A stretch of DNA of 64,000 bases from positions 1,186,001 to 1,250,000 of the forward strand of contig NC_019904.1 of assembly GCF_000325705.1 (NCBI RefSeq), read 5' to 3'. This DNA comes from Echinicola vietnamensis DSM 17526 (GTDB lineage Bacteria > Bacteroidota > Bacteroidia > Cytophagales > Cyclobacteriaceae). A model generated the notes under the pieces. That model saw only the letters and a list, made by a program, of their open reading frames with translations, had not been told where the DNA came from and did not search any database. Shown piece after piece: positions 27,976-37,077 of the stretch. Both the position numbers and the translations under genes were made by a program. Position 1 is the stretch's first letter. Every line of letters begins with the position of its first letter.

Positions 27976-28608
27976 TTACACATTTCTTCTCCATAGCATA
28001 AAAAGAAAAACCGCTACAAAAATCATGGTAAGGGAATAGGAAACGTAATTCCAACATAAAACGGTCCAATAATAACTATTGATCGCTTTGGAAACATCTT
28101 TCTTATCGAAACCCGCTTTCTGAAGGACAATGGTCCTGGTTTCAGAAGTTGAAAGATCGAGCGGTTGAATATACCATTCATCATCAAAGTGGGTGACGAT
28201 CATCAGACTGTCTGGATCTGCCCTTTCCAATTCCAAGGAATGCGATTCGCTGGTATTTCCATCAACTTCATGCTTCCAAAATACGCCTCCGTCTGCCTCC
28301 AAATAGTAAATGCTCTTTGGACCGTCCGCTGGGTTTTCGAGGATAATTTCCCCTGGACTGGATACCATAAAATCAGGCCTTGAAAATCCCCATTTAAAAA
28401 TGCCTAGGGCCACAAACATCAGGATAGCCGTAAGAGAAATGATCCAAAGTAGCACTTTACGGCCAGCACTCATTCCCCATACCAACATTAAAATCAAGAG
28501 GACATCGATGATGATAATTGCCGGCAATAGGTATCCTGAAAATTGATAAAATAACATACGCTTATAAAATAGTTTGGTAAATAATCCAAGAAAAAGCGAC
28601 GCACTCAC
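27976..28608 (-). CDS. Hypothetical membrane protein downstream of comF
   Basis: 210 residues: hydrophobic helices near 25-42 and 50-68, a soluble mid-section (about 75-175) with acidic and beta-like character, and a C-terminal helix (YSLTMIFVAVFLFML) ending RRNV. No domain is recognised. The GTG start overlaps the comF stop by 4 bp (GTGA), pointing to translational coupling; ATG at residue 18 is an alternative start. Confidence 0.55.
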   Translation of the reverse strand: MSASLFLGLFTKLFYKRMLFYQFSGYLLPAIIIIDVLLILMLVWGMSAGRKVLLWIISLTAILMFVALGIFKWGFSRPDFMVSSPGEIILENPADGPKSIYYLEADGGVFWKHEVDGNTSESHSLELERADPDSLMIVTHFDDEWYIQPLDLSTSETRTIVLQKAGFDKKDVSKAINSYYWTVLCWNYVSYSLTMIFVAVFLFMLWRRNV

Positions 28609-29297
28609 TTCCCCGCTGCTATGACTGCTAAGTCTACTTGGGAAGCGCCTGCTTCAAACAATACATTGGCTGCGGAAGCTAAAGTGGCGCCAGTGGTCAT
28701 GACATCATCGACCAAAAGTACCTTTTTTTTGGATACATCCCCTGCGGATTGCAAAGAAAAAACGTTCTCCACGTTGGCGATCCGCTCCAGCCTAGACTTA
28801 TTGGTTTGTGTACTGGTAAACCGCTCACGAACCAAGTGATCGGCTACTGGCATTCCCAATTCTTCCGCCAACCCCTCCGCAAACATCAAGCTTTGGTTAT
28901 ATCCCCTTCGTTTTTCCTTGGCAGGATGGAGGGGAATCGCCAAAACAGCATCCCAGCAGCTCTGGTAGCCATTTCTCTTAAGCTCTTGCCCGTATAATTT
29001 CCCCAATAACTGGCCCATTTCTGGCCTGTTCCGATATTTTAATTGGTGAAGCAAGGTTTGGCTGACACCCTTTTTTGTAAACCGCAAAAAGGCCATAACC
29101 CGTGTTACTGGGCTTAATCCCATGATCTTAGCGGTCAAATCATTGTCATCAGCGCGTAGATGATGCGAAGTCACCGGCAGCTGAACCAAGCAAGACCTGC
29201 AGATCAACGGTTCAAAATCAAACAGACTGCGCCGACATACCACACAGGTCTGCGGGAATACCAGGGCTAGAAAATCATTGAAAAAAGTGAAACGCAT
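28605..29297 (-). CDS. comF: ComF family phosphoribosyltransferase-like protein
   Basis: 230 residues. N-terminal zinc-ribbon cysteines (CVVC...CRSC, about 18-36) followed by the PRTase domain with the PRPP loop VLLVDDVMTTGATL near 197-210. ComFC proteins take part in DNA uptake and processing of transforming DNA; the enzymatic reaction is undefined. It is the last co-oriented minus-strand gene before the strand switch to the plus-strand block at 29380. Confidence 0.92.
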   Translation of the reverse strand: MRFTFFNDFLALVFPQTCVVCRRSLFDFEPLICRSCLVQLPVTSHHLRADDNDLTAKIMGLSPVTRVMAFLRFTKKGVSQTLLHQLKYRNRPEMGQLLGKLYGQELKRNGYQSCWDAVLAIPLHPAKEKRRGYNQSLMFAEGLAEELGMPVADHLVRERFTSTQTNKSRLERIANVENVFSLQSAGDVSKKKVLLVDDVMTTGATLASAANVLFEAGASQVDLAVIAAGK

Positions 29298-29379
29298 TAG
29301 GAAAAAGGGTTGTTAGTTCTAATTGACAGGAAAATACCTGTTATATTTGCTAATTAGATAAAAACTATCCTATAAGTTA

Positions 29380-29736
29380 ATGAATTTAGTCAACGAATTC
29401 AACGAGTATCGCGCGAAGATGAATGATAAGATTCTGGGAGAAGACAATAAAGTCCTCAAAAGAATCTTTAACCTGGATACCAATGCCTTCCGAGAAGGAG
29501 CCGTGGACATCCAATCAAAGGAAATGATCGGCCTGGCCTGTTCCATGGTGTTACGTTGTGACGATTGTGTCCGCTATCACTTGGGCAAATGCCATGAAGT
29601 AGGCCTCAGCAAAGAGCAGGTCTTTGAAGTTTTCTCCATTGCCAACTTAATTGGCGGGACCATTGTCATCCCTCATCTGCGAAAAGCCGTTGAATATTGG
29701 GAAGAGCTCGAAAACGAAGCAAAGAAAGATGTTTAA
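29380..29736 (+). CDS. Carboxymuconolactone decarboxylase (AhpD-like) family protein
   Basis: 118 residues of the CMD fold. The redox CxxC with following His is seen in MVLRCDDCVRYHLGKCHEVG (about residues 51-70), as in AhpD-like disulfide reductases. Probably a small thiol peroxidase or reductase partner. The stop codon overlaps the ATG of the next gene by 8 bp. Confidence 0.85.
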   Translation: MNLVNEFNEYRAKMNDKILGEDNKVLKRIFNLDTNAFREGAVDIQSKEMIGLACSMVLRCDDCVRYHLGKCHEVGLSKEQVFEVFSIANLIGGTIVIPHLRKAVEYWEELENEAKKDV

Positions 29737-30091
29737 AAAGGATTTGGATCTTGAGAAGCGCTGGAGTAAACTGCTATTTGGTTTAAAGGACCTGATCGCA
29801 AAAAAACCTGCTGATCTAAATGGTGTTCTTTTTATCATTGGCGTCCAAGAGCTGGGTCAAGGCATGAAAAACTTCAGCAAGGAACAAAAACAAGACCTCA
29901 TGCACATCGCCGTGTGCAAAGTCTTGAGTTTGGCAGGCTTCTATGCCTTGGATTTTATAGACCAAGATGGCTGGCCTCACTGGAAACTGGTGAAGGAATT
30001 ACCCCATTTTGATCTATTAGAGCAAGAAAAACTCTTAAAGATTCAAGTATTAGAATATTTCGAAAAAGAATTTGAAATGGACATTAAATAA
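29729..30091 (+). CDS. Conserved hypothetical protein, coupled to CMD gene
   Basis: 120 residues, soluble and helical; no recognised domain. ATG 29729 overlaps the stop of the CMD gene; the longer frame from 29651 lies wholly over that gene and is rejected. The tail LLEQEKLLKIQVLEYFEK is helical. Presumably works with, or is co-regulated with, its partner. Confidence 0.7.
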   Translation: MFKKDLDLEKRWSKLLFGLKDLIAKKPADLNGVLFIIGVQELGQGMKNFSKEQKQDLMHIAVCKVLSLAGFYALDFIDQDGWPHWKLVKELPHFDLLEQEKLLKIQVLEYFEKEFEMDIK

Positions 30092-30176
30092 GAAATTTAC
30101 TTAGAATAAAAACATTGGTTAGAATTATAAATCAATTTATAATGACAAGCCAATAAAAATAATAAATCCATTGTCC

Positions 30177-30938
30177 ATGAATATCGTATCCTATAATGTC
30201 AACGGTATCCGTGCTGCCATGAGAAAGGGTTTTGCCGATTGGCTGGCTCAAACCTCTCCGGATATCATCGGCTTACAGGAAATAAAAGCCACTGAAGCAC
30301 AAATAGAAACCAGTGTATTTGAAGACCTTGGTTATCATTGCTATTGGTATCCAGCTGTAAAGAAAGGATACAGTGGAGTAGCCATTTTAAGCAAGGAAAA
30401 GCCTTCTGAAATCACCTATGGAATGGGGGTTTCCGATTATGACGATGAAGGCAGAATGATCCGGGCTGATTTTGGAGAATTTTCCTTTATCAGCGCCTAT
30501 TTTCCTTCTGGAACCACTGGCGGAATACGACAAGATTTTAAATATGCGTTCTTGGACGATGTCTACGGATACACCCAAGACTTGATAAAATCCCGTCCCA
30601 ATTTGATCCTAAGTGGAGATTATAACATTTGCCATAAGGCAATCGATATTCATAATCCCATAGCCAATAAAAACACCTCCGGCTTTTTACCGGATGAAAG
30701 GGCCTGGATGGACAAACTCACAAGCAATGGATTTGACGACAGTTTCCGATTATACAACCAATCTCCCCACCAGTATTCGTGGTGGACTTATCGTGCAAAT
30801 GCCAGGGCAAACAATAAAGGTTGGCGAATTGATTACCATATGACCAGCTCGGCAATGAATGAAAGAGTAAAAGGTGCAAGCATCATGCCCGACGCCATCC
30901 ATTCTGATCATTGCCCGGTCTTAGTAGAAATAGGATAA
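30177..30938 (+). CDS. xth: Exodeoxyribonuclease III
   Basis: 253 residues of the Exo III/ExoA AP-endonuclease family: MNIVSYNVNGIRAA, LQEIKA (metal Glu), GYSGVAILSK, LSGDYNICHKAIDIHNP (Asp/Asn active site) and SDHCPVLVEIG (catalytic Asp-His). It cleaves at abasic sites in base-excision repair. The frame opens at a TTG 6 bp upstream; ATG 30177 is chosen. Confidence 0.95.
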   Translation: MNIVSYNVNGIRAAMRKGFADWLAQTSPDIIGLQEIKATEAQIETSVFEDLGYHCYWYPAVKKGYSGVAILSKEKPSEITYGMGVSDYDDEGRMIRADFGEFSFISAYFPSGTTGGIRQDFKYAFLDDVYGYTQDLIKSRPNLILSGDYNICHKAIDIHNPIANKNTSGFLPDERAWMDKLTSNGFDDSFRLYNQSPHQYSWWTYRANARANNKGWRIDYHMTSSAMNERVKGASIMPDAIHSDHCPVLVEIG

Positions 30939-30972
30939 ATGAAATTTAAAGGATAATTAACCATAACACTTG

Positions 30973-31374
30973 ATGAAATCGATCAAAATCTCCATTCCAT
31001 CTCTCATTGAGAATATCAAGATCGTAGAAAGCTTCATTGACAATGCGAGGGAAAAATTCCAGATCAATGACGACATCTATGGTAACATCATGATTTCAGT
31101 AACGGAATGCGTCAGCAACGCCATCGTTCATGGAAATGAAGGAGACGCCAATAAGACCGTAAACCTTGAGGTGAACTTTCTGGAAAACCAATTGAAATTC
31201 ATCATTGAAGACGAAGGAAAGGGTTTTGATTACGAGAATCTAAAAGATCCTACAGCACCTGAAAACATTGAAAAATCTGGTGGTAGGGGTGTATTCATCA
31301 TGAAACACTTGAGCGACGAAGTAGCATTTGAAAACGACGGCAAAAAAACCATCTTAACCTTCTACATGAACTGA
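30973..31374 (+). CDS. RsbW-like anti-sigma factor / serine kinase ATPase
   Basis: 133 residues of the HATPase_c_2 family: N-box SVTECVSNAIVHGN (about 44-57), G1 EDEGKGFD and G2 SGGRGVFIMKHL. Family members phosphorylate anti-anti-sigma STAS proteins or bind sigma factors. No partner STAS or sigma gene is adjacent. It lies 2 bp before ybeY and is co-transcribed with it. ATG 30973 is preferred over the TTG at 30970. Confidence 0.85.
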   Translation: MKSIKISIPSLIENIKIVESFIDNAREKFQINDDIYGNIMISVTECVSNAIVHGNEGDANKTVNLEVNFLENQLKFIIEDEGKGFDYENLKDPTAPENIEKSGGRGVFIMKHLSDEVAFENDGKKTILTFYMN

Positions 31375-31376
31375 TC

Positions 31377-31808
31377 ATGGCAATCAATTTCTTTGAAGAA
31401 GACATCCAATTCAAACTACCTCAGAAAAATCTCACGAAGCGTTGGCTTCGGGAAATCGCCAAAAAGGAAGGATTCGTCATAGCGGACTTAAATTATATCT
31501 TTTGCTCTGATGAATACCTTTATCAAATCAACCTTGACTACTTAGACCACGACACCTATACAGACATTATCACGTTTGATAATTCTGAAGAACAAGACAC
31601 CCTAGAAGGAGACATCTTTGTAAGCATCGAACGCATCAGAGACAATGCCAAAGATCAAAACGTAGACAGCCACAAAGAAACCATTAGAGTCATCAGTCAT
31701 GGACTTCTCCATTTGTGCGGCTATAAAGACAAAACCAAAGAAGAAGCAAAACTCATGAGAGAAAAAGAAGATGAAGCCATTTCGCTCTTTTTCTCTACAC
31801 AACCTTAA
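31377..31808 (+). CDS. ybeY: Endoribonuclease YbeY (rRNA maturation)
   Basis: 143 residues. The metal site motif reads SHGLLHLCGYKDK: His108 and His112 are kept, but the position of the usual third histidine (GYDH) is GYKD, so the last ligand may be Asp118 or another side chain. YbeY processes the 3' end of 16S rRNA and is involved in late ribosome quality control. The gene follows the RsbW-like ATPase and precedes the parS cluster and mnmG. Confidence 0.9.
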   Translation: MAINFFEEDIQFKLPQKNLTKRWLREIAKKEGFVIADLNYIFCSDEYLYQINLDYLDHDTYTDIITFDNSEEQDTLEGDIFVSIERIRDNAKDQNVDSHKETIRVISHGLLHLCGYKDKTKEEAKLMREKEDEAISLFFSTQP

Positions 31809-31963
31809 CGTTCCACGTGGAATACCAAAGGTTATCGATTGAAATAAAAAAATAGAATTTATATAACATTATCTCACTGTTCCACGTGGAACAGTACACA
31901 GAAGTAAAATCAAATGTTTCACGTGGAACAGTAAAGTTATCAATTATGGTTCCACGTGGAACA
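31809..31963. promoter_or_regulatory. Cluster of four parS-like centromere sites
   Basis: Four copies of a 16-bp palindrome built on GTTCCACGTGGAAC lie at 31809-31824, 31878-31893 (perfect TGTTCCACGTGGAACA), 31915-31930 (TGTTTCACGTGGAACA) and 31948-31963. They match the ParB-binding consensus TGTTNCACGTGNAACA and sit in the intergenic space just before mnmG. Clusters of parS mark the origin region; parA/parB are not in the window. Confidence 0.9.
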
Positions 31964-31980
31964 CTTAACAAAAATGCCTT

Positions 31981-33846
31981 ATGTTTCCAGAATATGATGT
32001 AATAGTAGTAGGTGGTGGGCACGCAGGATGTGAAGCAGCACATGCAGCAGCCAAAATGGGATGTTCTGTGCTTCTATGCACAATGAACATGAACACTATT
32101 GCTCAAATGTCCTGCAATCCAGCGATTGGCGGGGTGGCAAAAGGGCAAATTGTACGTGAAATAGATGCGTTAGGAGGGATGACCGGGATCATTTCTGATA
32201 AATCCATGATCCAATTCCGGATGCTTAACAGATCAAAAGGACCTGCCATGTGGTCTCCAAGGTCTCAAAATGACCGGATGCGTTTTGCAGAGGAGTGGAG
32301 ATTTGCCCTAGAAGGAACCCCAGGTGTAGATTTCTGGCAAGAGATGGTGTCAGGACTAGTGGTGAAAGATAATAGGGTAGTGGGAGTCAAAACTGGCATT
32401 GGCTTAGAAATCAAAGCCAAATCAGTGGTCTTAACCAATGGAACCTTCCTAAATGGACTTATTCACATCGGAGAAAAACAGTTTGGCGGAGGCCGAACAG
32501 GGGAAGTTGCAGCTAAAGGGATTACCGAGCAATTGGTAGACTTGGGCTTTGAAGCAGGAAGAATGAAGACCGGAACACCGCCTAGGGTAGATGGAAGGTC
32601 TTTGGATTATTCTAAAATGGAAGTCCAGCATGGAGATGAAAAGCCAGAGAAATTCTCATTCTCGGACGAAACCTCACCGCTTAAAGAACAACGTACCTGC
32701 TGGATTACATATACCAACAAGGAAGTGCATGAAACACTGGAAACAGGATTTGATCGTTCTCCAATGTTTAATGGCCGCATTCAAGGTTTAGGTCCACGGT
32801 ATTGTCCATCCATTGAAGATAAAATAAACCGATTTGCCGAAAGGGACCGGCATCAGATATTCGTGGAGCCAGAAGGATGGAATACAGTAGAGATATATGT
32901 CAATGGTTTCTCGACATCACTTCCAGAAGATGTCCAGTATAAGGCCATTCGTAAAATAGCAGGGTTCGAGAATTGCAAAATGTTCCGTCCAGGATACGCC
33001 ATCGAATACGACTTCTTCCCACCTACACAACTTAAACTTACCTTAGAAACGCAGCTCGTAGAGAACCTATTCTTTGCTGGCCAGATCAATGGAACCACAG
33101 GCTACGAAGAAGCAGGATGCCAAGGGCTGATCGCAGGGATCAATGCCGCAAGAAAAGTGAAGGAAGAAAGTCCATTCTTACTAAAAAGATCTGACGCCTA
33201 TATCGGTGTCCTCATCGACGATCTTATCAATAAAGGCACCGAAGAACCCTATCGAATGTTTACCTCCAGAGCAGAATTCAGATTGCTTCTTCGTCAGGAT
33301 AATGCAGATTTAAGGTTAACGGCATTGGGTCACTCCATAGGCCTCGCTTCTGATAAGCGCCTGGAAAAAATGCTGGACAAGAAAAATGATACGGCTAAAC
33401 TGATCAATGATCTAAAACAGAAAAAGCTCAGTCCGGACAGCATCAATGAAGGACTGGAGGAAAAGGATACGGCAACGATCAAAGAGAAAATTACCGTAGA
33501 AAAACTCCTTAAACGACCTCAACTGGGCCTAACCGCCATCAAAGACTTAGATCAGGAAATAAATCAATACTTATCCAAATACCCTCAAGAGGTACTGGAT
33601 CAAGCGGAGATACAAGTAAAATACAATAGCTATATCGAAAAGGAACAGCAAATGGTAGAGAAGCTCAACAGCATGGAAAATTATAGAATTCCAAGCGAGT
33701 TTGATTACCTCACCATTCCTGCTTTGTCCGCAGAAGGAAAACAAAAATTACATAAAATACGGCCAGAAACATTGGGCCAAGCATCCAGGATCAGTGGAGT
33801 TTCTCCAGCAGACCTGTCCATTCTCACGGTTTATTTAGGAAGATAA
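31981..33846 (+). CDS. mnmG: tRNA uridine-5-carboxymethylaminomethyl modification enzyme MnmG (GidA)
   Basis: 621 residues. N-terminal FAD motif VVGGGHAGCEAA (9-20), MSCNPAIGGVAKG, GGGRTGEVAAKGITEQL, the family Cys in RTCWITYT, and the C-terminal helical domain ending near YKEEQ. Works with MnmE to install cmnm5 on U34 of tRNAs. In many bacteria it lies next to oriC; here a DnaA-box cluster lies about 2.7 kb downstream, which supports the origin call. Confidence 0.97.
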   Translation: MFPEYDVIVVGGGHAGCEAAHAAAKMGCSVLLCTMNMNTIAQMSCNPAIGGVAKGQIVREIDALGGMTGIISDKSMIQFRMLNRSKGPAMWSPRSQNDRMRFAEEWRFALEGTPGVDFWQEMVSGLVVKDNRVVGVKTGIGLEIKAKSVVLTNGTFLNGLIHIGEKQFGGGRTGEVAAKGITEQLVDLGFEAGRMKTGTPPRVDGRSLDYSKMEVQHGDEKPEKFSFSDETSPLKEQRTCWITYTNKEVHETLETGFDRSPMFNGRIQGLGPRYCPSIEDKINRFAERDRHQIFVEPEGWNTVEIYVNGFSTSLPEDVQYKAIRKIAGFENCKMFRPGYAIEYDFFPPTQLKLTLETQLVENLFFAGQINGTTGYEEAGCQGLIAGINAARKVKEESPFLLKRSDAYIGVLIDDLINKGTEEPYRMFTSRAEFRLLLRQDNADLRLTALGHSIGLASDKRLEKMLDKKNDTAKLINDLKQKKLSPDSINEGLEEKDTATIKEKITVEKLLKRPQLGLTAIKDLDQEINQYLSKYPQEVLDQAEIQVKYNSYIEKEQQMVEKLNSMENYRIPSEFDYLTIPALSAEGKQKLHKIRPETLGQASRISGVSPADLSILTVYLGR

Positions 33847-33847
33847 C

Positions 33848-34735
33848 ATGTACGAAAGATTAACCAAATGTCCACTTTGTCAAAGTGGACTTTTTATTAA
33901 TCATATGGTGGTAAAGGATCACAGTGTGTCCAAGGAATCTTTTAGTATTTGCAAGTGTAAAAATTGTCAATTGCTTTTTACTAATCCCAGACCAGATGCA
34001 TCCAGTATCAGTCAATATTACCAATCCAACGATTATATTTCCCATACGGATAAATCCACCAATCTGGTCAATTTTATATACAAGCAGGTTAGAAAAATAA
34101 CCTTGCAGCAAAAAGTCAATTGGATCAATAAATACACAAACCATCCGAATAGGCTCCTGGATTTTGGTTGTGGCACAGGACACTTTTTAGAATATGCCCA
34201 ATCCAAGCAGTGGGAAGTTGTTGGCTACGAACCCAGCACAGAAGCAGCAGCCGTTGCTAAATCAAAGTTTAACCTGAAACTCTATTCGGAATTACCGGAA
34301 CTGGCCACAGAAAAAAAGTTCGATGCCATCACCCTTTTCCATGTCTTAGAACACATCCATGACTTAAAGGGAACCATGGAATTTCTTCTCAGCAAGTTGA
34401 AAAAACGGGGTACACTATATTTAGCAGTACCGAACAATGCCTCTTACGACGCCACGTTATTTAAAGAGGATTGGGCAGCACTAGATGTACCAAGGCACCT
34501 GTACCACTTCACTCAGGAAACCATGCACCAATTGGCTAAGCAATATGCCCTTAAAATAGTAGCAGAAGAGCCCATGCCTTTTGATAGTTATTATGTCTCC
34601 ATTTTATCAAACAGTATAAAGTATAATAAGAAAAATCTTATTAAATCAATAATTACTGGTTTTAAATCAAATAAATTAGCTAAAAACAATAAAAATAACT
34701 ATTCCAGCATATTGTTTATATTGAAAAAGAAATGA
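33848..34735 (+). CDS. Class I SAM-dependent methyltransferase with N-terminal zinc ribbon
   Basis: 295 residues. The first 45 residues hold CPLC...CKNC, a small zinc ribbon; the methyltransferase core has LLDFGCGTGHFLEYA (SAM-binding, about 102-116), ITLFHVLEHI and GTLYLAVPN (motif post III). Resembles the Methyltransf_23 family found near mnmG in Cytophagales. It begins 2 bp after mnmG and overlaps the next gene by 4 bp (ATGA), so it is in the mnmG operon. Confidence 0.88.
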   Translation: MYERLTKCPLCQSGLFINHMVVKDHSVSKESFSICKCKNCQLLFTNPRPDASSISQYYQSNDYISHTDKSTNLVNFIYKQVRKITLQQKVNWINKYTNHPNRLLDFGCGTGHFLEYAQSKQWEVVGYEPSTEAAAVAKSKFNLKLYSELPELATEKKFDAITLFHVLEHIHDLKGTMEFLLSKLKKRGTLYLAVPNNASYDATLFKEDWAALDVPRHLYHFTQETMHQLAKQYALKIVAEEPMPFDSYYVSILSNSIKYNKKNLIKSIITGFKSNKLAKNNKNNYSSILFILKKK

Positions 34736-36477
34736 GCAATAGAAATCACTATATCCCCATATTCTCCTTACTTATAGGCATTATTTTCTGTTATGCCTGT
34801 GCAAAACAAAGTTCTCCCATGGGCGGCCCAAAGGATGAAGATCCACCAGTGCTACTTTCTTCAAATCCTAAGGATCAAAGCTTAAATACGAAGCCTGAAA
34901 ACGTAACATTGGTTTTTGATGAATATATCAAAACCGAAAACCCACAACGAAATGTCATCATCACTCCGAGCCTGGACAAAAGCAAAATGGAATTCCTAGC
35001 CCTGAAAAATGAACTCCGCATCAAAATAGGGCAGGAACTGGAAGACAGCACCACGTATGTTTTTAACTTCCAAAAAAGCATTCAGGACATTTCGGAAAGC
35101 AATCCATCCGAAAACCTAAAATTGGTATTTTCTACTGGAGATATGATAGATAGCCTACGGTTCATAGGAAAAGTAGCTTATATATTTCCTCAGAAAACAC
35201 CAGACATGGAAGATGTCATCGTCGGATTATATCGTATTGAGGATGACACCATGGATGTCTTTTCTGATCCTCCCTATTATCTCACCCAAACAGACTCTGC
35301 AGGAAACTTTGAAATCACCAATATCAAAGCAGGAAAATACCGGGCGTACGCTTGGCATGATGCCAATAACACCTCCAAGGCAGAAGACAAGAGCGAACCT
35401 TACGGATTTATTGCAGACACCATTAACATCATGAAAGATGTGGCGGGCAGTTATTTTAACTTATACAAAGGGGACCTATCAGAATTCAAAATCAACAGGA
35501 CCACTGCCATTGGAAGCACTTTTGATGTGGTGTTAAGCAAATACCCAGCTAAACTTACCGTTACACATCCTGACCTGGGGAAATCACTATTCTACCGTAT
35601 CAATGAAAAAAACATACGGTTTTATCACACTACGTTAAGAGATGACAGTACCCAAGTATCGTTAAGCTTGCGTGATTCAGTAGGCTTTGGAGTGGACACT
35701 ACTTTCTATGCTTCATTTATGTCAAGTGATAGAAGAAGTGAAAACCTAACCCCCACCATGGACAAAAACAAGGAGTTTATTTCCAATATCAAAACATCGA
35801 TTTCCTTTAACAAGCCCATTAAAGACATCGTCTATGATTCCCTGTTTATCCAGTATGATTCGGCCTCTTATATCAATATCAAGCCGGAGTACCTATCATT
35901 TAAAGACAGCAGCTTACGGGCTACCATCCTCATGGACATCCCAGTATTGGACAGTATCCAAAAGACCAGTTTCCAATTCTATGCTTCGGATTCCACCTTC
36001 ATTGACATAGAAGATCAAATAAACGAAAAGGCTATCAAAACTACCTTTAGCAGACAAGATCCTGAGAATCTAGCGGACGAAGTCACGGGAAAAGTCATGG
36101 CTGAAGAATGGCCTATTTTGGTCCAACTCCTCTCAAAGGACGGCACCATTATCAGAGAAACCGTCTTAGAGCAGGACCAACAAACCTACAGTTTTAAGAA
36201 AATCAAAGCGGGGGAATACATGGTCAGGGCCATTATCGATCGTAATAAGAATGGCCAGTGGGATCCAGGAAACTATATTGAACGACGACAACCTGAACCT
36301 GTTTACTATTATTTCGATAATGAAAACATGTCGTATAACATTCTTCTAAGAGGAAAATGGACCAACCAAAACATCAACATTCTCCCTAGCCCAGCCTCAG
36401 GAATACTCCAGGTAACTACTGATAATACACCTACCGATACCATTCCAAAAGAGCAAAACTCGGCAGAAGGGCTGTAG
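34732..36477 (+). CDS. Ig-like (Big_5) domain lipoprotein
   Basis: 581 residues with a lipoprotein signal ending at Cys23 (IIFCYACAKQ) and the Bacteroidota-typical SPMGGPKDEDPPVLLSSNP. A Big_5 Ig-like region follows (PENVTLVFDEYIKTENP...). The rest is beta-rich with no recognised enzyme domain. Probably outer-membrane attached; function unknown. Final gene of the mnmG operon, followed by a terminator and the candidate origin. Confidence 0.8.
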   Translation: MSNRNHYIPIFSLLIGIIFCYACAKQSSPMGGPKDEDPPVLLSSNPKDQSLNTKPENVTLVFDEYIKTENPQRNVIITPSLDKSKMEFLALKNELRIKIGQELEDSTTYVFNFQKSIQDISESNPSENLKLVFSTGDMIDSLRFIGKVAYIFPQKTPDMEDVIVGLYRIEDDTMDVFSDPPYYLTQTDSAGNFEITNIKAGKYRAYAWHDANNTSKAEDKSEPYGFIADTINIMKDVAGSYFNLYKGDLSEFKINRTTAIGSTFDVVLSKYPAKLTVTHPDLGKSLFYRINEKNIRFYHTTLRDDSTQVSLSLRDSVGFGVDTTFYASFMSSDRRSENLTPTMDKNKEFISNIKTSISFNKPIKDIVYDSLFIQYDSASYINIKPEYLSFKDSSLRATILMDIPVLDSIQKTSFQFYASDSTFIDIEDQINEKAIKTTFSRQDPENLADEVTGKVMAEEWPILVQLLSKDGTIIRETVLEQDQQTYSFKKIKAGEYMVRAIIDRNKNGQWDPGNYIERRQPEPVYYYFDNENMSYNILLRGKWTNQNINILPSPASGILQVTTDNTPTDTIPKEQNSAEGL

Positions 36478-36494
36478 ATAACTCTGAAAAACGA

Positions 36495-36861
36495 TGTGAA
36501 TAAGTGTCTATAACTTATGGACAAATACAGACTTATCCCAAATGACATTGCTCATTTGGGATACTTTTTTTTGGGCTATGGATAACCACAATTTTGTAAA
36601 CGTCTATCCACATTTATACACACAGCACTTAATGAACACTCCAAAACCAATGACGTTATACACAGAATCAAGATAAATAAGGATCGGTACTTAGTATCAA
36701 ATAGTTGCAAGTTGATAACATGTGGATGAAAAGTGAATTATGTATGGATAATGCTTGGGTAACTTGTGGGTAACATCAACCATTGAGTTTACCCACAAAT
36801 CCACAGCTTAATAACTGTAATAGTTTTTTATTTAAAAAAAGAATATAATATAAATATATAG
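36495..36861. other. oriC: Candidate replication origin (DnaA-box cluster and AT-rich unwinding region)
   Basis: At least eight 9-mers one mismatch from TTATCCACA/TGTGGATAA occur in 310 bp: 36495 TGTGAATAA, 36577 TATGGATAA, 36604 CTATCCACA, 36614 and 36656 TTATACACA, 36721 TGTGGATGA, 36743 TATGGATAA, 36765 TGTGGGTAA, 36789 TTACCCACA. A nearly pure A/T run (36823-36861) follows, the expected unwinding element. Region is noncoding, 2.7 kb beyond mnmG and about 5 kb from a parS cluster. Gene orientation changes sign across the region. dnaA is not in the window. Confidence 0.75.
36535..36572 (+). terminator. Intrinsic terminator of mnmG operon
   Basis: Perfect 11-bp stem ATCCCAAATGA-cattgc-TCATTTGGGAT followed by acTTTTTTTT, 57 bp after the lipoprotein stop. 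It protects the origin-like segment from transcription. Confidence 0.92.
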
Positions 36862-37077
36862 CCTGTGGAAAGTTGATAAGTCAAGCAATTCATGCTCCAA
36901 TCTGACAAGTCTTCATGTTGGCCCATACCACATTTAACTACTGCTAAGTCGCTGGTCAATTAATTGGAAAAAGGATATCAAAACCTTAAAAAAATAGATA
37001 TCTTTAAGTTTCGAAAAAAGCATGCCCAATGATCCATAAGTTTGGGCTGTTGCTGGAATTGTGTAAATCTGCTAACA

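Noticed and set aside
36535..36572. Palindrome as part of the origin
   Set aside because: A perfect stem with a T run right after the operon is better explained as an intrinsic terminator.
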